Below are positions 1 through 12,141 of a stretch of 64,000 nucleotides of DNA, piece by piece. The stretch comes from Timema cristinae (Eukaryota > Arthropoda > Insecta > Phasmatodea > Timematidae), in assembly GCA_039000515.1 (NCBI GenBank), contig JBCFYV010000882.1:1-64000 (forward strand). Reading direction: 5' to 3'. Positions within the stretch are counted from its first letter, which is position 1. Every line of letters begins with the position of its first letter. Position numbers and translations under genes: made by a program. The notes beneath the pieces are model-generated. The model was not told the DNA's origin. It saw only the letters and a program-made list of their open reading frames with translations, and searched no databases.

Positions 1-2070
1 GTTTCCGACAATTGGGGTATGTGCCCACCAAACCCCCACCTCTCCCTGAAATTATTGACTGACTATACGGCCTTACAAAAGTTTGATAGTATAAATATAT
101 TTTCGTCTATGTCTACTAAGCGAAGAAATATGTGACACCAAAGCAGGATTTGTAAGGAAATCTGATCCAAGCAAAGATATAAATGAAATCCCCGTATGTT
201 GGGCAAACATGGACTGTTTGTTGGAAGTAAATTCAATAAAGCGGTCATGGCTTAGTATACAACTTATTGAAGTGTATATAGACAATGAAATATTTTCGAC
301 CAATGTCATATTTCCATGTTGTAAAATAGATTAATGAATTATTGGTTGTTAGTTGTAACTGTTCTGGTTGTTAAAATTTCCCAATTTGACCACTGTATAT
401 GTGTACATCTTTGATCTACTATCTTATCATGCTTGAAGCAAGGGATGGATAGACATTTACTGTAAGAGCGGATGCAAATAGTTTTAGACTGTGTGCTGCG
501 TAGACTCCCGTTCCGTGAGCTAGCTCTACCCTAAGAAGACAAACAGACATAACCATGTAAAAGCTAGAAATAGTTGTAAATACGTGGCAGCTGTAAACAA
601 AAATTACATTTACATGAGACAGAATGCCAAGTGTTGGCATTTATCTTATTATACAGACGGACTAGGCTGGCTTCAACTGGTCCTCTCTCCGGAAAGAGCC
701 GATAAGACTCGAGCGCTTCCGATGCTATTAGGGAGAGGGGAAGGGGGCCACGTAAATATCATTGAGTAATATGACAGCGCTTCTGATGTGAATGTATTGT
801 CACTATAGGAAGGGGAGGGTGGGGGTGGGGAGCGCACAAATAGTGAGCATATCATTGAGTATTTTGACACAAATTAAGACTCAGATATATGTTATTTTAT
901 GCTTTTATTTCCCGTGGAAATTTAACTCAAAATAGATAAACTAAAATGTCTGACGACTAGTCTAGTCCTACTAGTCCAGTGACTGCTACTGCCACCTACC
1001 TACTTGTGTTCAGTTACAGAGCATCAAACGTGCTGTCAGCACCCCACCTACTTACCTAAAGGTTAAAGTTTGAATTTTGGATTCTAGTTCCCCACCGACA
1101 TTATCTACAGCGTGGCTGCAGGCCAATTGAATCCGGAAGATCAATTTTCATTGGTTATAGTATAACAAGAAAGCATCTAGAATCTTGCATTCTCGTGAAA
1201 CTACACCATATTTCATCAGATTTTAAGAGAGAAAAAACAACCCCGCCAGAACAGTTAGCGGTAAGTCTTGGTGTCGGACATAATACTTGGAAGAGGGGTT
1301 GAAACCTGCCAACCAAAGCTAAGATTTTAAGACGATGATATATAGACCCGTCTACAATATAAAAGTAAAAGGACGACCCAAATTTGTTAAAATCAGGAGA
1401 TAATACCTTAACACATAAGGAGTAAATAAGGTCAATATTATAAAATTTTCCATTCATCGCCCATTATAATTATCAATAAAATAATTTAATAAAATGTTAT
1501 CAATTATTATTTCAAACATATCATATGTTTGATTTCTAAAAATGAAGTCCTATGGAAATTGAACTGTTTTAGCGTCACAATTTCACTTCCAAGGAAATAT
1601 TGATCCAATTCTGTTTCCTTGCTTTGTTGCTAGGATTAGATAGATAGTATCAAGTTTGGGTTAGTATCCGTCTTGTGACTCTAGAATAGAGGTCTGGTTT
1701 GTTCATTCCTTACAGATATCTACTCTTCCAGACTCCAGATAATGTCCCCGACCGCTAGCCCGGGGGATTACTGAGATTACTTCACAGTAATCTGGTTGCA
1801 ATCCCCTCTGCCTACAACATGGAGCTAGCTGTTCCGGATTATGTAGGTTTGTATTTTGTTTGCTAATGTACAGCACAGTACACTCTAAGTGATACATTTG
1901 TAGTGGGCTCAGGGCTATCCAGAGGGGGCCTTCTAGTCAAATGAAGCCTCTTGAGTTCAACTGCCGCTGCTGGAGCAGCTCCCTCGTGCGGTCATTGACA
2001 GATACTGGCCGGCTACCAATGATTGACAGTGATCCTCTCATATTTACCTAAAATCAGTTGAATACTAATC
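1..2070. other. Intergenic DNA, no gene recognised
   Basis: No reading frame here is longer than about 100 codons or resembles a known protein. A purine-rich patch lies at about 730-835, and a short phrase (atatcattgagta) occurs twice, near 760 and 850, suggesting a small local duplication. I see no tRNA, no LTR and no exon-like run. Confidence 0.6.
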
Positions 2071-2165
2071 ACATCGGTGGTTGCATGGTATTAGAAGTAT
2101 ACCTCAGAGCAGACTGTATTACTAGAGGCAGGAAATTCTGGTTCTAATCTTGGTCAGGAGTATTT
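2071..2165 (+). repeat. Possible tRNA-derived SINE head
   Basis: A box A-like stretch (gtggttgcatggtatta, about 2079) is followed about 60 bp later by a box B-like stretch (ggttctaatcttgg, about 2140). This is the spacing of a pol III promoter in a tRNA-derived SINE. No tRNA cloverleaf closes and no target duplication was found, so this is a weak call. Confidence 0.35.
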
Positions 2166-2310
2166 ATGAGGTTTGTTTTTAGTTAAATAATTTTTCTCTC
2201 GCCCTTTAATAGATTCCATTATTTTTTCTTTAAATTCTATACTTCTTTAACCCTAGCCATTATGTAGCTAAATTCAGAAAGCTCGGACGTTTAAGTTATA
2301 CGTAGTACAA

Positions 2311-5300
2311 ATAAAATAACTTAGATTAGCTCCCTATAAACCTGTCTGGGGTCACAGATCATAGACCAATAACTTGAATTAGCTCCATATAAACCTGTCT
2401 GGGGTCACAGATAACAGACCAATAACTTGGATTAGCTCCCTATAAACCTGTCTGGGGTCACAGATTACAGACCAATAACTCGGATTAGCTCCCTATAAAC
2501 CTGTCTGGGGTCACAGATCACAGACCAATAACTTGGATTAGCTCCCTATCAACCTGCGAGAGGTCACAGATCACAGACCAATAACTCGGATTAGCTCCCT
2601 ATAAACCTTGGATGGGTCACAGATTACAGACAAATAACTCAGATTAGCTCCCTATAAACCTCGGAGGGGTCACAGATTACAGACCAATAACTCGAATTAG
2701 CTCCCTATCAACCTGGCTGAGGTCACAGATCACAAACCAATAACTCGGATTAGCTCCCTATCAACCTGGGAGGGGTCACAGATCAAAGACCAATAACTCG
2801 GATTAGCTCCCTATCAACCTTGGAGGGGTCACAGATCACAGACCAATAACTCGGATTAGCTCCCTATAAACCTGGGAGGGGTCACATATTACAGACCAAT
2901 AACTTGGATTAGCTCCTTATAAACCTGTCTGGGGTTACAGATTACAGACCAATAACTCGGATTAGCTCCCTATCAACCTGGGAGGGGTCACAGATCACAG
3001 ACCAATAACTCGGATTAGCTCCCTATAAGCCTGTCTGGGGTCACAGGTCACAGATCAATAACTTGGATTAGCCCCCTATAAACCTGTCTGGGGTCACAGA
3101 TTACAGACCAATAACTCAGATTAGCTCCCTATAAATCTGTCTGGGGTCACAGGTCACAGAACAATAACTTGGATTAGCCCCCTATAAACCTGTCTGGGGT
3201 CACAGATCAAAGAACAATAACTCGGTTTAGCTCTCTATCAAACTGGCTGAGGTCACAGATCACAGACCAATAACTCGGATTAGCTCCCTATCAACCTGGG
3301 AGGGGTCACAGATCACATAACAATAACTCGGATTAGCTCCTTATAAACCTCGGAGGGGTCACAGATTACAGACCAATAACTCGGATTAGCTCCCTATAAA
3401 CCTGTCTGTGGTCACAGGTCACAGAACAATAAAATGGATTAGCTCCCTATAACCTGTCTGGGGTCACAGGTCAAGGACAAAAAACTCGGATTAGCTCCCT
3501 ATAAACCTCGGAGGGGTCACAGATTACAGATCAATAACTCGGATTAGCTCCCTATCAACCTGGAAAGGGGTCACAGGTCACAGAACAATAACTAGGATTA
3601 GCTCCTTATAAGCCTGTCTGTGGTCACAGGTCACAGATTAATAACTTGGATTAGCTCCCTATAAACCTGTCTGGGGTCACAGATTACAGATCAATAACTC
3701 GGATTAGCTCCCTATAAACCTGGGAGGGGTCACAGATTACAGACCAATAACTTGGATTAGCTCCCTCAAAGCCTGTCTGGGGTCACAGCTCACAGATCAA
3801 TAACTCGGATTAGCTCCCTATAAACCTGGGAGGGGTCACAGATTACAGACCAATAACTCGGATTAGCTCCCTATAAACCTGGGAGGGGTCACAGATTACA
3901 GACCAATAACTTAGATTAGCTCCCTATAAGCCTGTCTGGGGTCACAGGTCACAGACCAATAACTCGGATTAGCTCCCTATAAACCTGGGGGGGTCACAAA
4001 TTACAGACCAATAACTCGGATTAGCTCTCTATAAACCTGGGAGGGGTCACAGGTTACAGACCAATAACTTGGATTAGCTCCCTATAAGCCTGTCTGGGGT
4101 CACAGGTCACAGACAAATAACTCGGATTAGCTCCCTATAAACCTGGGGGGGTCACAGATTACAGACCAATAACTCGGATTAGCTCCCTATAACCCTGGGA
4201 GGGGTCACAGATTACAGACCAATAACTTGGATTAGCTCCCTATAAACCTGTCTGGGGTCACAGATTACAGACCAATAACTCGGATTAGCTCCCTATAAAC
4301 CTGGGAGGGGTCACAGATTACAGACCAATAACTCGGATTAGCTCCCTATAAGCCTGTCTGGGGTCACAGCTCACAGATCAATAACTCGGAATAGCTCCCT
4401 ATAAACCTGGGAGTGGTCACAGATTACAGACCAATAACTCGGATTAGCTCCCTATAAACCTGGGAGGGGTCACAGATTACAGACCAATAACTCGGATTAG
4501 CTTCCTATAAACCTGGGAGTGGTCACAGATTACAGACCAATAACTTGGATTAGCTCCATATAAGCCTGTCTGGGGTCACAGGTCACAGACCAATAACTCG
4601 GACTAGCTCCCTATAAACCTGGGGGGGTCACAGATTACATACCAATAACTCGGATTAGCTCCCTATAACCCTGGGAGGGGTCACAGATTACAGACCAATA
4701 ACTTGGATTAGCTCCCTATAAACCTGTCTGGGGTCACAGATTACAGACCAATAACTCGGATTAGCTCCCTATAAACCTGGGAGGGGTCACAGATTACAGA
4801 CCAATAAATCGGATTAGCTCCCTATAAGCCTGTCTGGGGTCACAGCTCACAGATCAATAACTCGGATTAGCTCCCTATAAACCTGGGAGTGGTCACAGAT
4901 TACAGACCAATAACTCGGATTAGCTCCCTATAAACATGGGAGGGGTCACAGATTACAGACCAATAACTCGGATTAGCTCCCTATAAACCTGGGAGTGGTC
5001 ACAGATTACAGACCAATAACTTGGATTAGCTCCCTATAAGCCTGTCTGGGGTCACAGGTCACAGACCAATAACTCGGACTAGATCCCTATAAACCTGGGG
5101 GGGTCACAGATTACATACCAATAACTCGGATTAGCTCCCTATAACCCTGGGAGGGGTCCAGATTACAGACCAATAACTTGGATTAGCTCCCTATAAACCT
5201 GTCTGGGGTCACAGATTACAGACCATTAACTCGGATTAGCTCCCTATAAACCTGGGAGGGATCACAGATTACAGACCAATAACTTGGATTAGCTCCCTCA

Positions 5301-6972
5301 AAGCCTGTCTGGGGTCACAGGTCACAGACCAATAACTCGGATTAGCTCCCTATAAACCTGGGAGGGGTCACAGATTACAGACCAATAACTCGGATTAGCT
5401 CCCTATAACCCTGGGAGGGGTTACAGATTACAGACCAATAACTTGGATTAGCTCCCTATAAACCTGTCTGGGGTCACAGATTACAGTCCAATAAATCGGA
5501 TTAGCTCCCTATCAACCTGGGAGGGGTCACAGATTACAGACCAATAACTCGGATTAGCGCCCTATAAGCCTGTCTGGGGTCACAGCTCACAGATCACTAA
5601 CTCGGATTAGCTCCCTATAAACCTGGGAGTGGTCACAGATTACAAACCAATAACTCGGATTAGCTCCCTATAAACCTGGGAGGGGTCGCAGATTACAGAC
5701 CAATAACTCGGATTAGTTCCCTATAAAACCTGGGAGGGGTCACAGATTACAGACCAATAACTTGGATTAGCTCCCTATAAGCCTGTCTGGGGTCACAGGT
5801 CACAGTCCAATAACTCGGATTAGTTCCCTATAACCCTGGGAGGGGTCACAGATTACAGACCAATAACTTGAATTAGCTCCCTATAAACCTGTCTGGGGTC
5901 ACAGATTACAGACCAATAACTCGGATTAGCTCCCTATAAACCTGGGAGGGGTCACAGATTACAGACCAATAACTTGGATTAGCTCCCTCAAAGCCTGTCT
6001 GGGGTCACAGGTCACAGATCAATAACTCGGATTAGCTCCCTATAAACCTGGGAGGGGTGACAGATTACAGACCAATAACTCAGATTAGCTCCCTATAAAC
6101 CTGGGAGGGGTCACAGATTACAGACCAATAACTTAGATTAGCTCCCTATAAGCCTATCTGGGGTTACAGGTCACAGACCAATAACTCGGATTAGCTCCCT
6201 ATAAACCTGGGAGGGGTCACAGATTACCGACCAATAACTTGGACTAGCTCCCTATAAAACTGTCTGGGGTCACAGATTACAGACCAATAACTCGGATTAG
6301 CTCCCTATAAACCTGGGGGGTCACAGATTACAGACCAATAACTCGGATTAGCTCCCTATAAACCTGGGAGGGGTCACAGATTACAGACCAATAAGTTGGA
6401 TTAGCTCCCTATAAGCCTGTCTGGGGTCACAGGTCACAGACCAATAACTCGAATTAGCTCCCTATAAGCCTGTCTGGGGTCACAGCTCACAGATCAATAA
6501 CTCGGATTAGCTCCCTATAAACCTGGGAGGGGTCACAGATTACAGACCAATAATTCGGATTAGCTCCCTATAAACCTGGGAGGGGTCACAGATTACAGAC
6601 CAATAACTTGGATTAGTTCCCTATAAACCTGTCTGGGGTCACAGATTACAGACCAATAACTCGGATTAGCTCCCTATAAACCTGGGAGGGGTCACAGATT
6701 ACAGACCAATAACTTAGATTAGCTCCCTTAAAGCCTGTCTGGGGTCACAGGTAACAGATCAATAACTCGGATTAGCTTCCTATAAACCTGGGAGGGGTCA
6801 CAGATTACAGACCAATAACTCGGATTAGCTCCCTATAAACCTGGGAGGGTCACAGATTAAGACCAATAACTTGGATTAGCTCCCTATAAGCCTGTCTGGG
6901 GTCACAGATCACAGACCAATAACTTTGATTAGCTCCCTAAAGCCTTACTTTGGTCACAGATTACAGACCAAT
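2311..6972. repeat. 53-bp tandem satellite, about 88 copies
   Basis: The unit reads roughly GGATTAGCTCCCTATAAACC, then TGTCTGGGGTCACAGATTAC, then AGACCAATAACTC, and recurs every 53 bp (for example 2482 to 2535). Two main variants differ in the middle: 'cctgtctggggtc' and 'cctgggaggggtc'. They are interspersed in non-random order. A nine-unit block of 476 bp occurs twice in succession (4365-4840 and 4841-5316), sharing rare changes such as 'cagctcacagatcaata' and 'gattacatacc'. Almost every unit contains GGATTA, GGGTCAC and CCAAT words. No reading frame runs through the array. Its left edge falls in 'aaataacttagattagc', and the right edge decays at about 6972. Confidence 0.95.
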
Positions 6973-8277
6973 ATTATAATATTTGTGTTGGATCGATGGT
7001 GTATTTTTACTAACGTTTATCGCTCTCCGACATCTTAAAGGAAAACCGTTTCCAAATACCCTAAATCTTCTCTTTAATTTCCTTTCCCCTTTCTCTCAAT
7101 AGATAACCATAAAGAGTGGAATCCAAATAACCCTTAGCCACCAATAAAAGAGGTACCTTACGACCCTAAAATTGAATCAGATTTAGATTTATCTATAATT
7201 ATCACACCTGAGAAATAAACTTACTTTACAGTTGACAATTAAAAACTCGCCTTCTTGTCTTTTAAATGAGATCGTAAATAATTAAGGTGTGAGAAAAGAT
7301 AATCTTCTTGCGATTTTTATATACAACTTTTTAATTCAAACTAAATCTAATATTGTTCAGTATAAACATAGCGTTTGATTTTCTTCCAATGGTGAACTCA
7401 ACAGTTGTTGAATATCTGTCAAACGTGTCCTTATTTTTAGTGTTGTCTAATACCATTATGCTCTTGACAGATATTCATCAACTGTTTATATCACCATGTG
7501 GAGTAAACTCTATTGTCGTAAGGAAGACATATTTTATTAACTTTGGTCAAACTAATGGTTTGATATAAATTCTCAACTAAATTATCTATAAATATAAGTG
7601 AAAAACAATTACTACACAAACCAGTGCAATTTATTATAATAATTAAACTTGGGTTTGGCTTGTGTAGTAGGATTCTTGTAAGAGGAGACTTTTAGAAAAT
7701 ATAGAAATATTCCGTGTGTGACTTGGGACAAAGTCCAGACTAGCTCTGAAGTAAGGTTTTCTACAGGGTTGAACGTAGGGGCTATTCTTCGGAAATTGAT
7801 TGCAAGTTAGAAACTAACTTTCATTTACCTCAGTATATGCACTTCAGATCTTTAAAATTAGTCATTTACCACCATCCTAAGACTTACATATTATATAATG
7901 CTATCAATACATATTATATTATTATATAATATATATAAAACATATAATATGGCATTGCTATTATATATTAAATTATATTTTACCTATATACTTTATATAT
8001 TATATACTGTATCTTTTATTATATATATTATATTATAAATACCATAATATATAACATATAATATATATATAATAAATATAATATATATAATTGACATTAT
8101 ACTATATTTTTCCATTCTTTGATATAAGATAAAATACTATTTTAAGACAAACAATTCTCACTATTTGACTTGATTGAAATAATGTTTTCTTTACACTATT
8201 TTATTAATATATACCACCAATGATATTACTTATGAATAGCCTATTTACTTAGTTATATCATAGACTAGACTAATATT
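6973..8277. other. AT-rich intergenic DNA with hairpins
   Basis: No gene is recognised. A near-perfect inverted repeat pairs 7400-7420 with 7466-7486 (21 bp, one mismatch, 45-bp loop) and explains the 71-codon open frame over it. A second small inverted repeat (ctacacaaacc near 7612 with its complement near 7660) follows. From 7890 to 8110 the DNA is almost pure A and T with many short palindromes. Confidence 0.6.
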
Positions 8278-8400
8278 ACGGACACACGCCCAGTCCCCAG
8301 CCTATGATTTACCAATGATGGCGGGAATATAACTCGAGACCCCTAGCTGAGAAGTCAGACTTAAGACAACGGAGATAACGTTTCGTGTTTAATCTGGTTA
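8278..8400 (-). repeat. tRNA-derived SINE fragment, antisense
   Basis: On the minus strand a box A-like 'ttgtcttaagt' is followed by 'tcagctaggggtctcgagtt' and 'attcccgcc', a degenerate box B. A 'ggctggggactgggcgtgtg' tail then runs to about 8278. This order is typical of arthropod tRNA-related SINEs. No target duplication was identified, and the copy is mutated at box B. Confidence 0.45.
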
Positions 8401-9419
8401 AGGCTCCGTCTTTGAAACTGCTAGTAATTGAGCGCCAACAACACCGTTAGAGGTGTAAGGCTTTAGGACTTTATTAATGAGGCTTTATGCTTCGGGTGTT
8501 GTGCCAAACAACTTACTACTACAACTTTACAAGATGTTAAAAGGCTTCTACATGAAACTAGGTAAGATCTTGTCTTGGTAGTTTATTTTGTTTTATTTTG
8601 GGTGAGCTATCGAATTAGGAAATAGGATTTCAAGGTTCAACCCCTCATTTGACTTTTAGGGTTTTCTCTGTCCCCAAAATACGCGAAGAGTGTATACAAC
8701 AGTATTAGATAAATAATATAAATATTTTGAAAACAAATAAGGATAATTTATGAAGTGAGATTAGGGACAAAGTCAAGCTTGTTGATTCCAGAATTTCAAA
8801 CACAGGCGTAGATTGTAAAGAAGTGAAGAGGGCAGTTTGATTTAAATTACCAATTTGATATTTGTGAAATTTATGGTCTAAGATTAACCTCACAGTTGGG
8901 GAGGGGGATGGTCTGAAGTTATACTACATAAATAAGCGGATCAAATATCAAAATAAATTAATAAAAATGTTAGAAAAATTGGACCTTTTCATTCCAGTAC
9001 TCATATTATATTAAATACGGGAGGGAATGAGATAGGAAGGAGGCGGGGGGTGGGGGAGTTTGGGTAATGAGACCTGTGTTAAAATAATAAGATAAAATTC
9101 AAATATATCATCCAGCTACTACAGATGATGTACTCAAAATTTTGGTGAATATTTAGAGGAATGGATTTAAAATGTATGAAATATTACCTATTTGGCAGAT
9201 ATTAAAAAACTAGAAGGAATGCAACATATATTTTTAAAGGCTTGCGAATTAGTAAAAATAAATACATTTATGAAATTTTAAATAAACCTTTGATACAAAT
9301 ACCTGATTCTTGTCACTGCACAAATACCAGGTTCTTTCCCGAGTAATAATTACTGCCGAACCTTGTAACTGTCTCATAATAGGCCTATAATTTAGGTGAT
9401 CAATTATTGGAGTTATTAC
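8401..9419. other. Intergenic DNA, no gene recognised
   Basis: AT-rich sequence with two G-rich patches (about 8897-8912 and 9018-9062). Open frames are short and unlike known proteins. Confidence 0.6.
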
Positions 9420-9905
9420 AATTATGTTTTTAAATATATACCCATGTTCGTAGCCCACAGAACGTAAGCTCTCCATTAAACCGTATCTTAAACAATTGCA
9501 TCCAATCCCTAACATAAATCCAATGCTCCTGAAGTCAATTTTAACATTATCCTTCCATCGACGTCACGGCCTACCAAGACATCTTGTTTCTCCAGGTTTC
9601 CCCACTAAAGTGTTGTGTACACGCCTGCCAGAGCCCATACCCGCCACATGATCACCCACCTTAATACTACGCGACTTGACTATCACTCCTAGGTCAGGGG
9701 ACTAACAAACCATGAGGTTAATCATCATGTTACATTCTCCATTCTACGGTTTGCTCATCCCTCTTATGGTCAGTTATCTTTTTCGATAATTGGTTCTCTA
9801 AGGCTCTCACTTTATTATTTTGGTGTAGAGTAAGAGACCACACTTCACAACTATAGATAACAATGGGTAGGGATAGAATTCTGTGTATTCTCAGTTTAAC
9901 ATGTC
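9420..9905 (-). pseudogene. Decayed LINE reverse-transcriptase C-terminus
   Basis: Read on the minus strand, about 9905-9780 gives 'KLRIHRILSLPIVIYSCEVW', the 'llYgcEtW' block near the end of RTE/Jockey-type LINE reverse transcriptases. About 9600-9530 gives 'CLGRP' then a stop then 'RRWKDNVKIDF', matching the widespread 'LGRPRRRWEDNIKMDL' C-terminal motif of these elements. Between 9515 and 9420 a shifted frame still resembles the DNA of the usual C-terminal tail. The stop inside the motif and the frame changes show it is dead. The provirus that starts at 9921 sits just upstream of the remaining coding part, so the LINE may have been truncated or split there. Family-level naming is inference. 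Confidence 0.7.
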
Positions 9906-9920
9906 AAGAATAAGTACGGA

Positions 9921-10598
9921 TGTCATATACCTAGGGGGTCAGTCAGGTAATTGTTATAACCCCTTAGAGCAATAATCATACCACCAGGTAGATGAAGGTA
10001 TTTGAAAGATAATTAATATTCAAGGTGTTTAATATTTTAATGTTACCTTTATTGTAATAGTGACGCAATACAAAAGAGGTGTAACAAAATAGAGTTCGAC
10101 TATAATTAAAGTAAAGCTTAAGGCATACAGACTATAGGTCATTTAGGAAATGCGTTTTATAATAACACTTCCACGTATTTCCTTATTCAAAGACAATATT
10201 GTGAGTGCTGGAGTCCATCGTGAGTAAACAGTGGAAATCACCCCAGTCACATGCTCTTCTAGAAACTGTTGGTTGCACCATTTGTACTGCGTAGCTAGAA
10301 CCTTCCACTGATAAACAGGGAGGGTATATAAGCCCCGGCTACCTAAAATCGGGGCTGCTCTTTTGTGTCAATTGACGTACTGTATGTACGTATAAGTATT
10401 GTCTGGATTACTCTTCGCGTGAACCACAAGCTTGTATTATACTTTTGTTATTAATTAATAAAGGTGTAAGAACATTAATCTTCACAGACTACAACATCTG
10501 TCTATTTCTTCAAGACCTGAGGCTCCTACCAAGGATTTAGTCTCGAAACGAACCTATTAGTTCCCATCCTCGAGTTCCCATACCTGAGGGATACGACA
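9921..10598 (+). repeat. 5' LTR of provirus
   Basis: Starts TGTCATATACC and ends GGGATACGACA. A TATA box (TATATAA) is at 10325-10331. Directly after it, a 7-bp stem (AGCCCCG at 10331-10337 pairing with CGGGGCT at 10350-10356) would lie at or near the start of the transcript. A polyadenylation signal AATAAA is at 10457-10462. The same features recur 8014 bp downstream in the 3' LTR. Confidence 0.95.
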
Positions 10599-10612
10599 GG
10601 ACGGAAAATTTA

Positions 10613-10630
10613 TGGTGTCAGATGTGGGGT
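10613..10630 (+). promoter_or_regulatory. Putative primer-binding site
   Basis: TGGTGTCAGATGTGGGG begins 14 bases after the LTR. It starts with TGG, complementary to a tRNA CCA end, and resembles primer sites of several insect Ty3/gypsy elements. The priming tRNA was not determined. Confidence 0.6.
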
Positions 10631-10809
10631 TCGTCACACTCAACTTGAAGAAAGAAGAGTTCCAAGTTTGATAACGGTTCACATATAGAAGAAATTCAGT
10701 GGCGGCGCGTCTCTAAGAGAGCCACCCAAATCCAATCTCAAGAAGAAAGGTGCTGGGAAGAGGCGGCGGTCGCAGCAGGACGACCCAAGTGCCAGAGACT
10801 CCAGGAACG

Positions 10810-11110
10810 GACGAGGTGCGCGAGGTCAAGAAGTCCAAGAGGTTCCGGGACTCCAACTTCCGATAGGATTGGTGTCTGGCTGTACCCAAGAGACGTACCC
10901 AGGACTCCGAGGGAAAAGGACGAGGTACGAGAGTTCAAGAGGTTCCGGGGCTCCAACTTCCGATAGGATTGGTGCCTGGCAGTACCCGAAGGTGTACCAG
11001 GGACTCCGAGGGAAAAGGACGAGGTACGAGCGGTTCGGGCAGTTCGAGCAGTCCGGAGGACTCCATCATCCGACAGGAGCGGCGTCCGGCTGTGCCCAGG
11101 ATCAACTAGG
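10810..11110 (+). repeat. Leader tandem repeats, about 100 bp x 3
   Basis: Three imperfect units start near 10810, 10919 and 11019, each opening with 'gacgaggt'. The first two also share 'ccaacttccgataggattgg' and 'ggactccgagggaaaag'. They lie in the untranslated leader before gag and explain the open frame at 10869-11171. The position parallels the repeat-rich leader insulator of the Drosophila gypsy element, but the GC-rich words are not the AT-rich Su(Hw) motif. Any insulator role is only an analogy. Confidence 0.8.
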
Positions 11111-11139
11111 AGACAAGGAGGGGATAAGGAAGAGAATAG

Positions 11140-11145
11140 GTAAGT
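11140..11145 (+). promoter_or_regulatory. Candidate 5' splice site for env mRNA
   Basis: The leader contains AG followed by GTAAGT, a perfect donor, 108 bases before the gag start. Errantiviruses make env from a spliced transcript, and a matching acceptor is seen at about 15706. This is a prediction from sequence only. Confidence 0.6.
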
Positions 11146-11247
11146 GTTACCCCATCATTTTGTCTGCCTAAAATTGTTGAAGTTTGTAGTAAGGTTGTTC
11201 AAGTGGTTGCATTATTGTAAGAGGTCGTCGAAAGCGAAGTATTTAAA

Positions 11248-12108
11248 ATGGCCGTAGAAGTTAACGATTACTGTCCAATAAGTGAAGCTCTAAAGATTAT
11301 CCCAGAATCATTCAGTGGGGATAAGCGAAAACTAAGGGAATTTGTAGAGAATGTAGAAGCAGCGTTTGATTTGGTGAATCCTGTAAACCACCCTAAATTG
11401 CTAAAATTTGTCAAAGCTAAAATCACAGGGGACGCGAAGTCAAAATTATTAGTTCGAACCTCAACAGAAACATGGGAGGACGTAAGAGACGTATTAGAAG
11501 AAAATTACGCTACTAGAAGGACGTTAGACTTTTACGCATGTCGTATGTTTAACGCTCGTCAGGGAACCACCGAACAGATAGCTCAGTGGGGAAGTCGTAT
11601 AGACACGATGCAAACAGACTTCAAAGAGGCGGCTAGTAGAGTATGCTCACAGGATGAACAAGTAGGGGCATTGGCCCTAGTTCAACATTTGGCAAAAGCT
11701 TGCTTTATTCAGGGACTATCAAATGAAAGAATCCAAACCATAGTAAGAAGTAGGAACACCGACGTAAGAAGTTTAGGGTTAGCCGTAGAAGTTGCCCTAG
11801 AGGAAGAAAGTAACATAATATCACAGAAGGAAAAAGGTTACCGTGAGAGTAGACCAATTAAATTGGACAATAGTAGGGCAGAAGTAAAGTGTGCAAATTG
11901 TCATAAAATAGGACATAGTGTAAATCGCTGTTACCTAAGGAGGCAGGTAAAGCCAGAGGTAAAGCGTGAACCGCGAGAGGTTCATATGGGTCTACAAAGG
12001 GTCTGTTACCTTTGTGGAGAACCCGGCCATTTGCAACAAGATTGTCCGAGGAATAGGTGGAGAAAGAAATTCCCAGGTAGGCCTATAGAGAGGCAGGGAA
12101 ACTTTTAA
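11248..12108 (+). CDS. gag: Gag polyprotein of errantivirus-type provirus
   Basis: A 286-residue capsid/nucleocapsid precursor that would form the particle and bind the RNA genome. Residues 1-190 are the alpha-helical capsid-like part. Two CCHC zinc knuckles follow (C215 to C228, and C253 to C266), then a basic C-terminal tail. The start follows 'ttaaaATGG', a good context, and no earlier in-frame start fits. The frame ends in TAA at 12106-12108. Immediately before the stop is the slippery heptamer G GGA AAC, so a fraction of ribosomes should shift into pol. The protein is somewhat short for the family, and two knuckles distinguish it from Drosophila gypsy Gag, which lacks them. No lesion is seen. 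Confidence 0.9.
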   Translation: MAVEVNDYCPISEALKIIPESFSGDKRKLREFVENVEAAFDLVNPVNHPKLLKFVKAKITGDAKSKLLVRTSTETWEDVRDVLEENYATRRTLDFYACRMFNARQGTTEQIAQWGSRIDTMQTDFKEAASRVCSQDEQVGALALVQHLAKACFIQGLSNERIQTIVRSRNTDVRSLGLAVEVALEEESNIISQKEKGYRESRPIKLDNSRAEVKCANCHKIGHSVNRCYLRRQVKPEVKREPREVHMGLQRVCYLCGEPGHLQQDCPRNRWRKKFPGRPIERQGNF

Positions 12109-12141
12109 GGAGACAGGGTAGGCAACCCACCGTGTCCTCCT
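12096..12141 (+). promoter_or_regulatory. -1 ribosomal frameshift signal, gag to pol
   Basis: The heptamer GGGAAAC (12096-12102) is read G GGA AAC in the gag frame, a canonical retroviral -1 slip site. After a 5-base spacer comes a predicted structure. The outer stem pairs 12108-12115 (AGGAGACA) with 12133-12141 (TGTCCTCCT, one bulged C). Inside it a 4-bp hairpin pairs 12116-12119 (GGGT) with 12125-12128 (ACCC) around a 5-base loop. A -1 shift leads directly into the pol frame, which has a stop at 12078-12080 just upstream and then stays open to 15452. The stem geometry is by eye. Confidence 0.85.

Noticed and set aside
2311..6972. Evenly spaced repeats as a CRISPR array
   Set aside because: Repeats are directly abutting with no unique spacers, and the context is eukaryotic. 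It is a satellite.
10869..11171. 100-codon frame in the provirus leader
   Set aside because: It is spanned by three tandem repeats and lies in the untranslated leader. It resembles no known protein.
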